64,000 nucleotides of DNA from Varroa destructor (Eukaryota > Arthropoda > Arachnida > Mesostigmata > Varroidae). Position 1 is the first letter of the stretch. Every line of letters begins with the position of its first letter. The stretch is from the NCBI RefSeq assembly GCF_002443255.2, contig NW_019211459.1, positions 3,595,669 to 3,659,668 on the forward strand. Direction: 5' to 3'. A program made the translations under genes and the position numbers. Positions 12,590-25,319 of the stretch are shown here, one piece after another. The notes under the pieces are model-generated. The model did not search any database and had not been told where the DNA came from. It saw nothing but the letters and a program-made list of their open reading frames with translations.

Positions 12590-12730
12590 AATTCGCAAGA
12601 CCTCCGTCCGAGGCCGGGGCGCGGATCGTCGAACTCCGAGGGCCCCGCCATGTTGGTCTGAAGTCTACAGCGGGAGACGAAAGGGCGGAGACCGCGCTGC
12701 GAACTTTTGAACACTCGGAGCATAACAGAA
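12590..12730 (-). promoter_or_regulatory. GC-rich leader/promoter region of the small optic lobes-like gene
   Basis: A compact CpG-rich block in an AT-rich setting, just upstream of the first coding exon of the minus-strand zinc-finger gene. It contains a minus-strand ATG in a good context (ccaacATGG) at about 12651 that opens a 25-codon frame ending in TAA at 12574. If the block is transcribed as 5' leader, that frame would be an upstream ORF. No clear TATA box is seen, which fits a CpG-type promoter. The role as promoter and leader is inferred from position and composition only. Confidence 0.4.
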
Positions 12731-12999
12731 GCCTTACGGTAACAGAAATCTGCTAACCCTGAATACTTCCACATTAAAAGAAGATAGCAGTTATAATAAT
12801 ATTGTCGGATTTTTGCAATTGGAACATACGGCCTCAGTCAATCAATAGATTTGCATGTAGAGTTCAATACAACGTTCACTTTATAGGTTTTTTTCTCGCT
12901 GCATAGCTTGCGCATCGATCGGATTATTTGTAGAATGAGCGTCATGTGTATCTCCTTGAATACCGTAAGCCTAATGAACCTACCATTGCACATTAATAA

Positions 13000-15350
13000 C
13001 CATGGATGTGTTTCCCTGATCCCCAGATCAATCTGTATGTTCGCCGTATATATAAATGTATGGTTTACGCTAAGCCACCTCACAAAGGGTGGCCTAGAGT
13101 TGAGATCAGTGTATTTCGTTGTTGTAGTCATGGATGATCTAGACGCTACTAGTGACGAGTCATTTTACATCATTCTTTCGGTACTCATTAAGTTTGGGAA
13201 GCTGTCTCTCGATCGGTTTATCCTACTATAGCAGATATCATAATCGGTGATATATATCAAATTTATTTACCCAGTGGAAGTATTATGTACGCTGTCCGAC
13301 GAGGGCTTTGGACAACGGCGAAGAGCCTCGTTCTTAGCTCGATGAGGGCTCTATACAGTTTTATTTTATGAATGATCATTTTTCATGAAACCGTCCGCTA
13401 GAATTACTGACGAGTTTGTTTTCTTGAAAATACGGCTGATCTTGCTATTTCTATGTATTTCTCTAGGATGTCGTTGGGCTTTGTCATATTGTGAAATTCA
13501 CTTTAGCCCTAGTTAAATCTCGTTAGCAAAGCAAGCTTATTTGTTTTGAACTTATTATTATATCTATTATTAGACATAATTTTTTTACTATTTTTCAATG
13601 TTGTTAGTTAATAATAACTATTGACTCAAGCGAGTAAGCTTCAGCCGGTAACTATATATGTATCTAATACTTTGACTAGATTAATTTCAATTGTATGATC
13701 CTTGCCAATTGGTTGATGCCTTAGTGATACTAATAGCATTTGGATCCGTGTTGAAGTTTTCCTTCTGAGCTTGAGCGTCGCATAAAGGATAGGTGATAAT
13801 ACTATTATTAAATATTATTCGCTTCCCTTAGAGAGAGAGAGAGAGAGAGAGTTTTCTGACGTTTACAAAGGTCTCGAACCGTATCAGAGTTTGCTATATA
13901 TGTTTATTATTGAAATTTTGTGGATATCGATGTTTACTAAGATCATCTTGTGTTTTTCAAAGTCTGCTCCTCTGGGAAGAAATCGAAAGCTTCGAACGTG
14001 AGACACTTCATAGAGCTAGCTTACTAGTTGATATCTAAGCTTTAGATGTACGATTGGGGGTAAATGTACAGTTCGCTGTTTCTTGATTAACGGTAAATAA
14101 TCCCCCAGATATCAGTAACTACACCAGATGCAGATGGACATATTGTGAGATTTTATGATCAGTCAAGGACCTGCCGTTAGGAACCTGACGGCATCTAATT
14201 TTATTAGTAGCCTTAGCGGAATCCTTGCAAACTATTGCAGATCTTTATGAGTTTTCTCCAGGTTTACGTATGCTTTATTGCGTTCAATACGTCACGATCA
14301 TTTGGACTTTCACGCTTGCCACAGATCTCAAATGTCTATTATAGTTCAAAAGAATTTCTCATCTACTGAAAAGGTCGGATCGAAAGTGACGGTAAAACAG
14401 TCTTCCTGGGTATGATCATTTTTGGATACTCTGTACTTGCCTACTAGAAAACTAGTCAGCGCTAAGTTATATAATGGAAATATAAAAACCATCGCAAAAA
14501 ACAGGTACAAAAATTCGACGAACGATATCAAGGAGGAGAGGATAATGGGTAACTAACTCTTAGTATATGCACTTGCGGGTATTGTGCTTCATCGTTTCGT
14601 AGTAAATATCACACCGTAACGTGTCATCATCGCTTAGTGAGTAAGCCATCATGGCGGTCCTGACATTCTAAAGATTAGCCCTGGAAGTTAAATTGTAGTT
14701 GCAGGGATTTATCTGAACGCCGATACTAGCAATCACCCTTCTTTTGAGCTTTCCATTCGTGCTATTTCACATTTCTTTTGCTCAGAAAAAAAATAATAGG
14801 AAACGATTTGTTTGGCAAACTTGAGAAAAGAGATCTTTAAAATCTTGAACCTTTTAAAAATCGACCACTTTTGAACTTCAAGAATTTTCCAAAAGTTTCG
14901 AAGAAAGACTTGCGAATGTTTCATGAACTTCTAAACACTCGTATAGATTGTGCTACTTATCAAACAATCAAAATTAATATATCTCAAGATAAGTGTGGAT
15001 AGATAAAGCGGCTAAATATATCAATAAATATTGTTATCGTGTTCATTTGCTCTCTGGAATCTGCCTCGAACCAGCGCGGGCAGATGAAGGACCGTTAGTT
15101 TGTCTTTATTCGTAGAATTTCGAGTGGACTTTGGATTCTCTTCCCATAGAAAACAATCGAGGTTAGTGCAGGATCTGGAAAACAACAGGACGTAAAGGAT
15201 TACTAGCAGATGTCCTGCGAATATCACTTTCAGCGCTATGTTACAACGTTTCTAATATATACTAAACGAAAAAGATCATGTGCGTAATCATCCCGTTTGT
15301 AGACGGACGGAGGAAATCGTCTTTTGGACTTTGTTTTGAGCCGGTTCCAA
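13000..15350. other. Non-coding stretch with a (GA)n tract
   Basis: No supported gene. On the minus strand the (GA)n tract at 13830-13851 reads as a (CT)n tract followed by AG, and a 44-codon frame (KRIIFNNSIITYPLC... to TGA near 13693) follows. That is suggestive of an exon, but such a frame is expected by chance fairly often. Confidence 0.25.
13830..13851 (+). repeat. (GA)n microsatellite
   Basis: Eleven GA units. Confidence 0.95.
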
Positions 15351-15433
15351 CAAATCAGTGTTGCTTTCTACATTTCACAGAATGTCCTTTCAGGTTTGTT
15401 CCAAGGTAGGACGTCGCCTTCTTCTCCCCTTAG

Positions 15434-15507
15434 TCTGTATCCTGTGGCGTAAACTTACGGCGTTTGTCTACCAGCGCGACTTTGAACTGGTTCACAGCAG
15501 GACACAG
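15434..15507 (+). CDS. Candidate internal or terminal exon, unknown protein
   Basis: A very strong acceptor (gtcgccttcttctccccttag) precedes CILWRKLTAFVYQRDFELV, then HSRTQ, and a fair donor CACAG|GTGACA. If not spliced there, the frame runs on through a hydrophobic segment (CLVLLALLYHFPFMVLCGWV) to a TGA at 15592-15594, which would look like a membrane-spanning C-terminus. Entry phase 1, exit phase 0. No family recognised. Confidence 0.25.
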
Positions 15508-15599
15508 GTGACAAGAAAAGCGAGACAACGATGTCTGGTATTATTAGCGTTGCTTTACCACTTTCCGTTTATGGTATTATGTGGTTGGGTCTGATTCAG

Positions 15600-17150
15600 T
15601 GTGCTTTTATCCATTTTGTTTAGTGCTGTACGATTATCTCTGTCTGAAAAAGACAGACTTTCCTCCGTTGCTTGCTTTACTCCAACTGCTATGACCATAT
15701 CATTGTTTAGATGCTAATGCTACTCAAGTCACGTAGCAGTGTCACCCCCGTATATCACTCAGGCTGTAGCGCTTCAACCGAGGATGCTGTTGTGCGTTTC
15801 GTTTGTTTTGCGGTGCTAACGTTGCCAAAAACTACAACAGAAACGTGCGGAGAGGTCGTATACATATAGGTGCGCTTGCAAGCGTGCTCTTGCTGGAACC
15901 GTTAGCATGAACTTGATGTACCCTTTTTTTTTTCTATCATATAGCACCTATGTTATTACTATGTTACTATCGGATCAGTATAACTATATAGCTTCCGCGG
16001 CGAGACTTACTCAATGCGAAGCCTTGAATGCACCATCGAGAGACTTCGATCTACAAAATATGCACGTTTTCGAAGTGGCATTATGCCTCGATCCTGACAT
16101 CGGAAACTCAGATCGAATTTCCTTGTCACTGTTCGATGACATGGGCGTAGGCAACTGGGAACGAAAACGAAGGAACTATCCAAGGTGACTCGAAAATTAT
16201 CGAACCATCTCGGAAAAATAACCATATAGAAAATGGTATATACTATATATAATCTGAAAAAAAGCTCCAAAATTAACACATCCTATGAAAAGATTCAAAG
16301 GACATTTATTTTATTTATAACGCTGCTGCAGTGAGGTAGCCAAGCTGTTATACCCATATCTAAATTGTCTAATAATATAGATAACTAGGAAAGTCGCAGG
16401 AACTCGACGAGAATTTTTGGAAAAATAGTATATAATAATAATAACGGTAAAAAGAGTGAGCTGTGAACGAGAACGTTGCAGGCAGACCGAATGATCACAC
16501 CCAGAAGACTGATGTATGAGGGGCCTCGAATGAACCGACTGGTAGGCTATGAGGCAAGGGCCGAGAAGCATAGTCTATGGAGTTAGTAGAGTAAAACGTG
16601 AGCGGAAAGGGGAAATAGAGGAGAATTTAATGAAGAAGGAGTATGGTTAATTCGAAAGGTTAGGTTTGAAATAAAAAGATGTATTAAATGAGAGAGAATT
16701 TTCCATACGATAAAAGAAATTGAAATGAAGGTTCGAATTTGAAAAGTTTTACGTTGCGTTAATTAAGCTATGCCAGCTATGTACTGAATACAGCCGTAGG
16801 GCAGTCGTAAGTGTCCGCGTCATTACAAACTACTGGCGTGCATATAATCGACCGGGTACTCGGGAGCTTCCGAAGAGTCGTATACATCAACGCTGGTGAG
16901 AGTCAAAATCGATTTAGAGAAGCATAAGGGCTCAAGATTGGAAGAGCTGCACGGAAGTATTAGTCAGGTGATTTATCGTATAAATCAAAGCTCCTGTTTA
17001 ACACGACAGAAAAAGCAATGAAGAAAATTCTGTCGGAAAAACTTTGTTTAACAGAAACAGACACTATCAAACGCTTAGTATCGAGGAGAAATCTATGAAA
17101 GAGGCTACAAAAAGGGTGCTTAGTTTGGCATATAGGCAATATTCAAAACT
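15600..17150. other. Non-coding stretch upstream of a LINE fossil
   Basis: No gene or repeat is supported here. Open frames at 15907-16279 overlap on both strands and carry no recognisable motif. Confidence 0.3.
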
Positions 17151-17199
17151 CTTCAGACGGCGAACTTCTTTCTTTTAATGATGCTAGGTGTCGAGAATA

Positions 17200-18000
17200 C
17201 AGTCAATACATCAATGCAATAGAAAATCCCGCTCTGCTTACTCTAAACACTATCGTCATATCCATACAAGAGATCACTATGGGCGAAGAGGCGACAGAGG
17301 CGGATTACTGCTCGGGTCCTACAGAGGTTGGTTTTTGGACCGGTTGTGGAATCTGGGTTATGATGAAGTTCGAAGCTGCCCGGTTAACCGGACGAAATCA
17401 AGACGGTGGCGTATGCTGACGGTGTGGCTGATTGTGAGGACGCGTAATGAGGACCTTCCTTTTTTCCGTAGGAAAAAAGGGATGATATTTGGTTGTAGAC
17501 ACAGAACTCATTAGCGCTATGAGTGCCCCAACAAAAGTTTGCCGGGCAGGCTCCAAACTCGCAAAAGAATCGAGGTGAGAATTGGAATAATTAGAAACAC
17601 ACCAAAAGAGTGGTAGCTACAGCAACAGAATCTGTGGCTCTTTATGGGCGGACAGAGCTCTGGCGCCAAATACACACCTCGCTATCGGCACACAAAGCGA
17701 TTACTCTACGTGAGGATATAGTCTTGAAAACGGTTTCAACGAAAACAGCACTAATAATTGTAAGAATCTACCAGCAGATGAGCAGAGAAAACACTAGATG
17801 ACGACTGACTTCTTGCCTCGACACAAGGATCTATTTTAAACAAATAAAGCTCGTACTGGGTTACTTAAATTCCTGACCACAGAGGACACATGCGGACTAA
17901 GTGGCTCCCAGATTTGGCGGAATGGCATGATAGATCCTTAAAAAAGGCGTCGCACTACCTTGCCCAGGTTTTTTTGCGCAATTTCAGACATACGTAGTGG
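17200..18000 (+). mobile_element. LINE fossil, endonuclease-like part
   Basis: Pieces in shifting frames resemble the apurinic endonuclease of RTE/CR1/craniofacial-type LINEs: NTIVISIQEITMGEEATEA (compare the I-L-x-x-Q-E-T-H-W-G block), then SGPTEVGFW, and later TTDFLPRHKDLF (compare N-T-F-F-x-H-K). The catalytic Glu of the Q-E-T motif is kept but the following His is not. Stops and frameshifts are frequent, so this is a dead copy. It is on the same strand and about 1 kb upstream of the reverse transcriptase part. Confidence 0.5.
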
Positions 18001-18771
18001 GGATTATGAAAACCTTGGTTAACACCTATGATCTATGCGGCTCAGGGGATACGGACAATGTAAATATATATACATATATAGTTAGATATTCACATTCGAG
18101 CACTATACTGACTTGAGGAACCGATGAAAAAGAGTTTAGTGGTGGAGTCTTAGTTGTTTAGAAGCACTGGCCCGACACTGGTTTAGAAGCCTTAGCGCAG
18201 GATACTGTAATTGCTCTAAACAGACTTATATCATTTCTTTAGAGGCCTGTCTACGTTCGCCGGAGACTGGACTTGTCAAATAATTGTTAAATAGACAACG
18301 TGCATAGAATACAACCGGAGGGCTCGCCTCGTAGGGCGGGCCCACCGTGAAGGCTTAGCTGACTTTGCTATGTCAACCACCAATTCATACTTACGGGCAG
18401 TGATTGATCGCTTTTCCACAGCAGTCCTTATAGTATCATTGTTTTGCGAATCACAATCGCCAATGATTTAACGGACTTTGAAGTAGTACAGATGCCTTGC
18501 GAAGTTACAGCTTATAATAAGGCCCTTTGAATTCCACCTGGAAACTGTGTATCGTAAAACTTATACCTTACAATTATCTAGCACATCGCAAACTGTTCCG
18601 TCAAGCTGAGCGCCAGCCATATGCACCCCCCGGCGAATTTTGACTTTGCACCTCATCGACTTTGTAGACTACTTTGCCGCTCTGTTTAGATCGTAATGTT
18701 CGATACGAGGAGACTTATTTAAGTGTCCTGGAAGTAGATGAGCAATGAGGAAAAAGCATCATCGAGGCTGA

Positions 18772-18814
18772 CTTTTTGATGCTCTCCAGGCTCCTTTTTG
18801 ATGCGTCCAGGCTC
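18772..18814 (+). repeat. Two-copy tandem repeat, 21-22 bp
   Basis: The unit ctttttgatgctctccagg plus ctc is repeated at once as ctttttgatgcgtccagg plus ctc, differing by one indel and one base. It lies between the endonuclease and reverse transcriptase parts of the LINE fossil. Confidence 0.8.
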
Positions 18815-19066
18815 CTCTAGGCCTTTACTCCAATGAGGTAGCGGTTCCGGATTAGATAAAAAAAAAAAATGAGTAGCTAGAGAATACCGTCATTGCTGCA
18901 TCCTGCTAAATGGCGCTCTTTAATAAGCACCTATAAAAAGTGGTCTAGGCTACTGCCAGCCAGACCTTCGCGATGGCAGTGAGCCGTCTGATGGGACGCT
19001 TCTAAGGCATAGAGTAAAGCATAGAGCCAGTAGTCCCCGGTGCCAATAAAAGTCAGAAGGGCCCGG

Positions 19067-19819
19067 GCTTACCGACCTTGTAGCGGGATATTGCAAGTAT
19101 GTTAACCACTAGTGGCCGTGGTAATGACATCACTAAATAGATTTCTGGAAATTGCTGGTATCATCTCAGACGAACAGCGCAAGCTTCGACGTAATTGATC
19201 AACCATAACGGCTCTTAGGACTCTGTTGGCTGATATTAAAAATGTACTGGCGAAGGAAGCGCGGCGACTACTTGTCGTAATCGTTAACTTCAAGACGGCC
19301 TCCGACTTGATTTCAGGGAATGTCCTTTTAAGGTTCCTGGCAGCGGACGGGGTCTCCACAAATTCTGAAGCTTAGTGGCTATCTCTGATAAAAATCAGAA
19401 AAGGATCAACAGTAACGTGAGAGAACTTATCGCTCCTCATACACGAAATTTGCCTCAACTCTCTAGCGTTTTTGAAGGATCTACTAGGGAAAGTCTACGA
19501 GCCCGGAAACCTTGTGGATAATCGTGTATACCACTAAATTATTTATAGAAGTAGCCATTTGTAAGTCTAGTAAGCATTAGCTAGCCCTATGATCTCAGTG
19601 GAGCTCCGTCTAACTGTGAATTCGATGAAAACAATGGCGATGAAGTTTAGGAAAGAAAGACGGATTGTTTCCTACGACGTGCTCTCTATCACGGAATTGC
19701 TTTTCGCCTACGTAAACAATTTTCCCTACCTTAGGCTACATCTTTTCTTCCACGGCAAAAGCTTCTTGGCGGACGTCACAGATAGATGCAGAATGGCAGC
19801 AGTAGCTAGGCAACGGTAG
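19067..19819 (+). mobile_element. LINE fossil, reverse transcriptase part
   Basis: One frame from 19067 to 19375, with two internal stops, follows the order of a non-LTR reverse transcriptase. It reads AYRP..LQVC (finger YRPxSLL block), LNRFLEIAGIISDEQ with RRN*STITALRTLLADI (G-F-R-x-x-x-S-T-x-D-A-L block), then LLVVIVNFKTASDLISGNV (motif A). The Asp of motif A reads Asn. A second frame at 19589-19819 carries LRLTVNSMKTMAMKFRKERR and VNNFPYLRLHL, matching the L-x-x-N-x-x-K-T and F-x-Y-L-G blocks downstream of the catalytic centre. The DD box between them is not recognisable. The copy is old and inactive. Confidence 0.7.
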
Positions 19820-20499
19820 TAGTGAAATCTTCAAGTATTTCCAGTCTCTGACCGCCGGCTATTCGACCTCAAAAACCAGTGTTTGCCTAGGGCTACATTT
19901 CCATCTCGAAAATCCAACCACTAAATCGGTTCAAAGCTGCGTGTTTTATTTATGTTTTCAGGTTCAACCATACGGCACGTTTATTTTCTCCCTTGACATC
20001 CTTGTCCGTTAGGGACTTAAAACGATGGATATACCACCTACTGACCTTCACTAATGCCTCACTGCCTGGGAGGGCATATTCGCGGCACCAAACCCGGCTT
20101 TTACGAGTTTGAAACCTAAATATGACTGACATCGAATCGCTTGAATCGCCACATTGGAATTAGGTGCGTGTCACACGGTTTTCTACTATTAACCGTGTTC
20201 CCTTCCGCGGTCTCTATAGATTTAAAGAAACGTGTGTACCAGATAAGGGGAACAGTGTATCAGGTACCACGCCCCTCGATGTCCCCATGTGGTCTTGCTC
20301 ATTCCATAATTGTTTACCAAAATCCGTTTGCAAGGCGTTGAACATTGTAGACCATTTATCTTTGCTTATCCTCACTGCCCAATCTGCGCGATCGCTACCG
20401 AACTTGGTGGACAACAAAGCTAGAGTTGGCTTAGTGCTATCCATACGGTTAGACAGAAGCTCACATACTAATCTGAGCTAGATTTAGGATATTACACGC

Positions 20500-22070
20500 A
20501 CCTATATATAAATGGCCATTAACTTTTAGTAGTATAGCCATAGTGCGGTTTCTGTGTTGAATGAGAAATTATTATATATTACGATAAAGATCATCAACAG
20601 GAGAATCTGTCTAAAATGGAAAGTACTCCAAGAGTATTCATTCGTTGTGAAGGAAATGATGTTATTATAGCATCTACCTAGATTCATACCATATGGCACA
20701 TATGCGGAAACGAACCAGCGAAACTTATTACTGCCGTTGCATAATGTTGACTGAATCGTCACGTTAAACGTTTTATAAGCATTTGTATGAATCATTCACA
20801 AATTGAAGTTAACGGAAATTGAAGTGGCTGGCGCGACGTACATAATTAAAAAATATTTTTTGAAGTACTCGAACGTATGTGGCCAGTTGGCGTGAAACAG
20901 CTTTCAGGGTAAATGCATAAACGTCGAGCTGGAGCAAATTTGAGTGTGAAATTTTCAAATTTAAATAATTTGCTTCTTCGAAAAATAGGGCAAATGCAGC
21001 ATGGTTACGTTTTACTGAGAAGAGAATTGTAGGAGCAAATTGGCATCGGGGCAAAATACGTTCACGGAATATTTCTAAACCCGAAACTCAATTATTTCAG
21101 TATATGCCTTCGTTAATTTTGGGAATAGAAGCTTTTATACACGACTAAACGACAACTAAATTGAATAAATGCCTTAATAAAATCAAGTTACTAATATAAT
21201 AAACAATCTCAAATGGGCACTGTATGGAATGGCTGTAGCAACATTGTTACAACAACATAGCGAAATTGGGTCTCAAAGCAAGACGGATTCATAACGGCAA
21301 TATAAGTCTGCAATGTAGTAAATGCCCTACGCGGAAAATTGCCAAAGCAGATTACATTAACCTCACATAACTTTAACTTTCTCCCAGTTTATTTATAGCT
21401 TCTATATTTTTATGGTGTTTTTTAAACATGTAGATAGTGGCACAATCGAAACAATCAAGAGGCACCCAGACCATATTACGGCCTCGGGCAAATAAAGCTG
21501 TGTTTGTTAGTGTTCAATAAAATACCGAAATAATCTTAGCATTTCCAAGAACCTATTTTTATTTGGCGAAATTTTTTTTATAATAGCATCACGCTCGGCG
21601 CTCTTTAGGGTAAGAAGAAGCCTTACGTCCTGGCCCTCACTTAAACAGCTGAACACAAAAATGACCTGATATGCTAAACGAGCGAACGGCTATTATGAGG
21701 TATGCACTTCCTGAAGATACAGTCGATTTTCTTGATTTTATGTGAAGACATAAGCATTCGTATTTGAACCAAAATTTCGATTGATTACTTCGATGGTTTT
21801 TAGACGCATAGCCAGTAAAATAACCACCAGCAACAGCGACAGCCGGAGGAAAGGCCTTAGGCTACAGCCACACAGAACAGGCTTAGCCATTTGCGTTTAT
21901 TGCTATTATCCCTATTCAGTCGTTGGAACGCCATTGTAACAGCAGTCGTCAGTAGTCAGAGTTTAGGGCCGGTGGTAGGTGTGGTTGCAGCCTGTACATA
22001 GATAAATTGTTTGTTTTACCATGTCTATTCGATAGCCACCCAAGCGCATTTGATGGGCAGCAAGTTCTTT
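20500..22070. other. Non-coding stretch downstream of the LINE fossil
   Basis: Frames on both strands at 20141-20481 may still be LINE debris. Beyond 20500 I see no supported feature. Confidence 0.3.
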
Positions 22071-22085
22071 TCTCTTTCCTCACAG

Positions 22086-22198
22086 TCTACTTTCTACGCG
22101 CTCAAAAGTTTTGGAACTGCATTTGGCTAACGCTGATGGCAGCATACGACCGTACCCGCTCCGTTCTTTGTGACTCAATCAAGTATCGTTGGCTTTAG
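22086..22198 (+). CDS. Candidate terminal exon, unknown protein
   Basis: A strong acceptor (cttttctctttcctcacag) is followed in entry phase 1 by YFLRAQKFWNCIWLTLMAAY and DRTRSVLCDSIKYRWL, then TAG at 22196-22198. The 36-residue frame looks protein-like (aromatic and charged residues well mixed), and the frame before the acceptor lacks an ATG, which fits a last exon. No family is recognised and no upstream exon was paired with it. Confidence 0.25.
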
Positions 22199-22358
22199 TT
22201 TAGCCTAAAGTGTCCCGTGGGATACGAAAAAAAAAAGAAGCAAGGAGGCGCGATGTTTTTTACTGCTAGCAGTCTCTGTTCAACAAAACAGGATTCAATT
22301 TTGAGACGCGTTCCGTCCGTTTTCTGTTTAAATAAATAAGCAATGTCTAGCGAAACTT

Positions 22359-22404
22359 ATATACAGAGTATATACAGAGTATACAGAGGGTATACAGAGT
22401 ATAC
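22359..22404 (+). repeat. Short minisatellite, unit about tatacagagta
   Basis: Four imperfect tandem copies of atacagagtat / atacagagggt. Confidence 0.8.
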
Positions 22405-22560
22405 CCACAAAACTAGCCGATGATTTTCTGTGGTACATAGACATGTTTCGCGTACTGTATGTTGTACCGTATCATGTGAGCTCAATACGCCTATTGTCCA
22501 TGATTTAACTATTATTGTTAATTCGAAACTTAAGCTAAACAGACGAAAATTACGACTACG

Positions 22561-22563
<3 letters not shown>

Positions 22564-22601
<38 letters not shown>
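22564..22601. repeat. (TA)n microsatellite
   Basis: About 19 uninterrupted TA units. Confidence 0.95.
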
Positions 22602-22604
<3 letters not shown>

Positions 22605-22729
22605 TATATAGTTACGCCTGCCAGTACAATATGCGTCCGGATTCGCTCTTTCTAATAAATGTTTTTCCCCCACATTTGCCCTTATCTATCGGATCGTCAA
22701 TAACTGCAGTAACTACAGATCGATTTTGA

Positions 22730-24590
22730 TATATAAACATCTACTCGCAACGATTAAATAATCAACTCAATCGTGATCTGCTCTAGATGTATAGGTACAA
22801 GGAAATGTTAGAGATTGTTAGTTTGTAAATTATTCAAACAAATGACTCAAGCGCACTGCGCTGGCGTCCTTTGACCTGACTTGAAGCGTTTGAGTGCCGT
22901 ACGGCTTCCACGACCGATGGTCACTTCGCTGCTTCTTCCCTTTGGGTACATCGTCTATCAGAGGGGCTTATAACAGACCAACGCTAGGTTCTCACAGCGC
23001 GAAAAGGTAAAGGAGAGGGCGCCGATCATGCACTACTAGCTACCTTGTCCTTATTCCGCAAGTCCAAAAACCGTATATCGGCCAATATGGCGGAATATCC
23101 TCGATCGGTTTCCTTGTTCCTTACTTTTAAGGACAATAAGAGCTTCTTGGATCTCGGTTGTTGGCTGACCGTACGACGAGGCTATTGGTAGGGAAAATGT
23201 TGAAAGATTGTTCTAGTCATGGTATGTAGGCGAGTGAATGCGCGAGATTCAAAGTAACGAGCCCGGGACATGCTAGCGGTCACTAACGGACTTAGTCAGC
23301 CAGGTTGGTCAGGTGAACGAGTAGCCCTAGTGGCGATGTTCAGACATCTGTCTTGTTTTAAATAGTTTCTACGACCTATAACAATGTTGAGTCCTTAGAG
23401 GTTTTTCGTGGTCTATTCTGAAAGAATGAACATAGCTAAATAATTATTTATTAATCTTAAGCATGTAAGCTCAATGTTCTGCCGCGGCATTACTTAGAAG
23501 TGTTAGTTTTCCAACCGATGTGTCTAATTACATTAGCTACTGAACTGGTTCTACATGTTTCTGTCGATTTCTGAGCAGTAGTATTCTATATATATAAATA
23601 TACATGTATATAAATAATAGTATTCTAGCTATGAGCTCCAGTTGTTTCAGAAACCTCTAGAGTAATTCTAATTTATGTCTTACAAACAATCAGAAAGACA
23701 ACGGTTTCATAATGAAGAGAACAGACGACTATGAGCATGACTTTTTCGAAGTTGGTTTTTAATTTAGCACTACCGAACGATCAATACGTCAATACCTTTC
23801 AGATTGATTCTCTCAATCCGCAGTCACGGTTGTCATTTTAGTTTTATTCTTTCCGTGCCTCTCTATTATCGCCTGTGCCCTATTGAAGGAGACGTTGACA
23901 CACCATCTTCAGATCGATCATCTTCTTGCGGAAATAGTCGATAGACAATCATTTTTGCATGCTTACTATTCATTCAAAGATCACAGGCCGCCGATATTCC
24001 TTTAGGCCTAATATCAGGCCTCGCCTATACGTTTTGCATCTATATGATAGCGTAAATGAAAACACAAGATACTAGTATTTCACTTTATATTGTCGCACAG
24101 ATCTAATATTGCGTTATGTCTCCTAGTTCTACTATGACTCATGACTCAACAGGTATTTTATTTTTAAATTGCTTTTTCTCGCATTTTCACTCCCTAAAAT
24201 TATAGCGTCGCTGTCTTATGTCACCATTTAGTTATAATAGAGGTACGTAAATCTTCTTAAATAGTAGCTAGTAGAGAGAGAATCCAACAAAATCGTCGCC
24301 ATTACTTTGACACGCTACGGTAATAATACCATTATTCATAACCAAAACTAGCATCAGGCTCCTTCAAAAATTCCTAGCAAATCAATTGTTTCGTTGATTC
24401 AGACCACTGGTGCTGATCAGCCTGATCCTAAGCGGTTAGGAAAAACAATAAGGCCCAATTGATTGAACAGCCTCGTTTGTGTTCCGGCTTAGCTCCACAT
24501 TACGTCTCGTTCTAGCTAAGATACAGATAATATTCATTCAAAGGGTTATTTATTCGAAGAGAGCATCGCTGGCTGTAAACTTCTATTTTT
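22730..24590. other. Mostly non-coding, moderately GC-rich at 22.85-23.35 kb
   Basis: The block at about 22850-23350 has higher GC and many broken frames, as decayed coding or mobile DNA would, but I cannot identify it. At 23824-23944 (+) a 39-codon frame (HGCHFSFILSVPLYYRLC and IEGDVDTPSSDR) to TAG follows a fair acceptor (tctcaatccgcag); it is a weak exon candidate. Confidence 0.25.
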
Positions 24591-24599
24591 TTTTTTTGT

Positions 24600-24873
24600 T
24601 CACTGTAAGGCAAGTTTTAGAGCTAATGCTATTGTGTCAGAGGCGCAATTATTAACAGCAATAATGAGGCATATATTAACAAGTAATAACGCAGGGTAAG
24701 GCGCGGTCATTGCAGAAGACACATGGTCACATCGTTGGACGAAGGCACCACATTGCTCTTCGGCAAAGGGAGCGCTGATTCGCTTGATATGCGTCTCGAA
24801 GAACTGGCTTGCGTTGTCTCCACAGTCGCGAGTCAGAAAGCGTTTCTTGCATCGCAGGTACTCGTCGAACGTA
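24600..24873 (-). CDS. Cysteine-rich secreted or membrane-anchored protein, last exon
   Basis: After the acceptor cgtgtccttgttcgcag the T completes a Cys codon begun in the previous exon. The frame reads TFDEYLRCKKRFLTRDCG, DNASQFFETHIKRIS, APFAEEQCGAFVQRC, then a hydrophobic tail (YPALLLVNICLIIAV) and TGA at 24600-24602. The even Cys spacing, small polar loops and hydrophobic C-terminus suggest an exported protein held by a membrane anchor (GPI or single span). The exon has no ATG and joins the exon at 25234-25319 in phase, which is strong internal support. I do not recognise a named family; the layout resembles cysteine-rich secreted proteins common in arthropods. Confidence 0.7.
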
Positions 24874-25233
24874 CTGCGAACAAGGACACGTTGAAAAAAA
24901 TTAAATCATATAAACATGTAGAAACACAGCAATATAAAAATTATATTTATTGATAGTAGTTTTTTCGCGAGACGTAACCGCTGGTCGTTGCCGACCAGAA
25001 GCTTGCATCGGCTGGATAAATGTCATCCAAATAAACCGGACTAGACAAGTACTGGCAAAATGCCCATTCGTATTACTTTTAACCTTAAGTGATACTCCAA
25101 TGATTAGCTAATTTATGTCGGCCTTCCAGGTTCCCCTTTGAGTGACATGCACCTCCCGATAGTGCCAAAGTTAGAAAGGGACGAGAAAGAAACCTCGAAA
25201 TATTTAAGGTGCTGCCATCTACAGTTGATTTAC

Positions 25234-25319
25234 CAGCAGTTTTTTGCTAGGACTTGTTCGACGCTCTCCTGTTGTCGTTGCTGAGGTTGCCGCTGGTTAT
25301 CGCTGTCTGTACCGCCGTC
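25234..25319 (-). CDS. Cysteine-rich protein, Gln-rich linker exon
   Basis: Acceptor gtgagtacatttcag, then DGGTDSDNQRQPQQRQQESV and EQVLAKNC in phase 0, ending TGCTG|GTAAAT in phase 2. Read without splicing it would end in Trp-stop, but the splice restores Cys-Cys and leads into the last exon. The Gln-rich linker separates the two Cys-containing halves of the protein. Confidence 0.65.

Noticed and set aside
13693..13828. Exon after the (GA)n/(CT)n tract on the minus strand
   Set aside because: The tract is a microsatellite and a 44-codon open frame in one of three frames is not rare at this base composition; no donor or partner exon was found.
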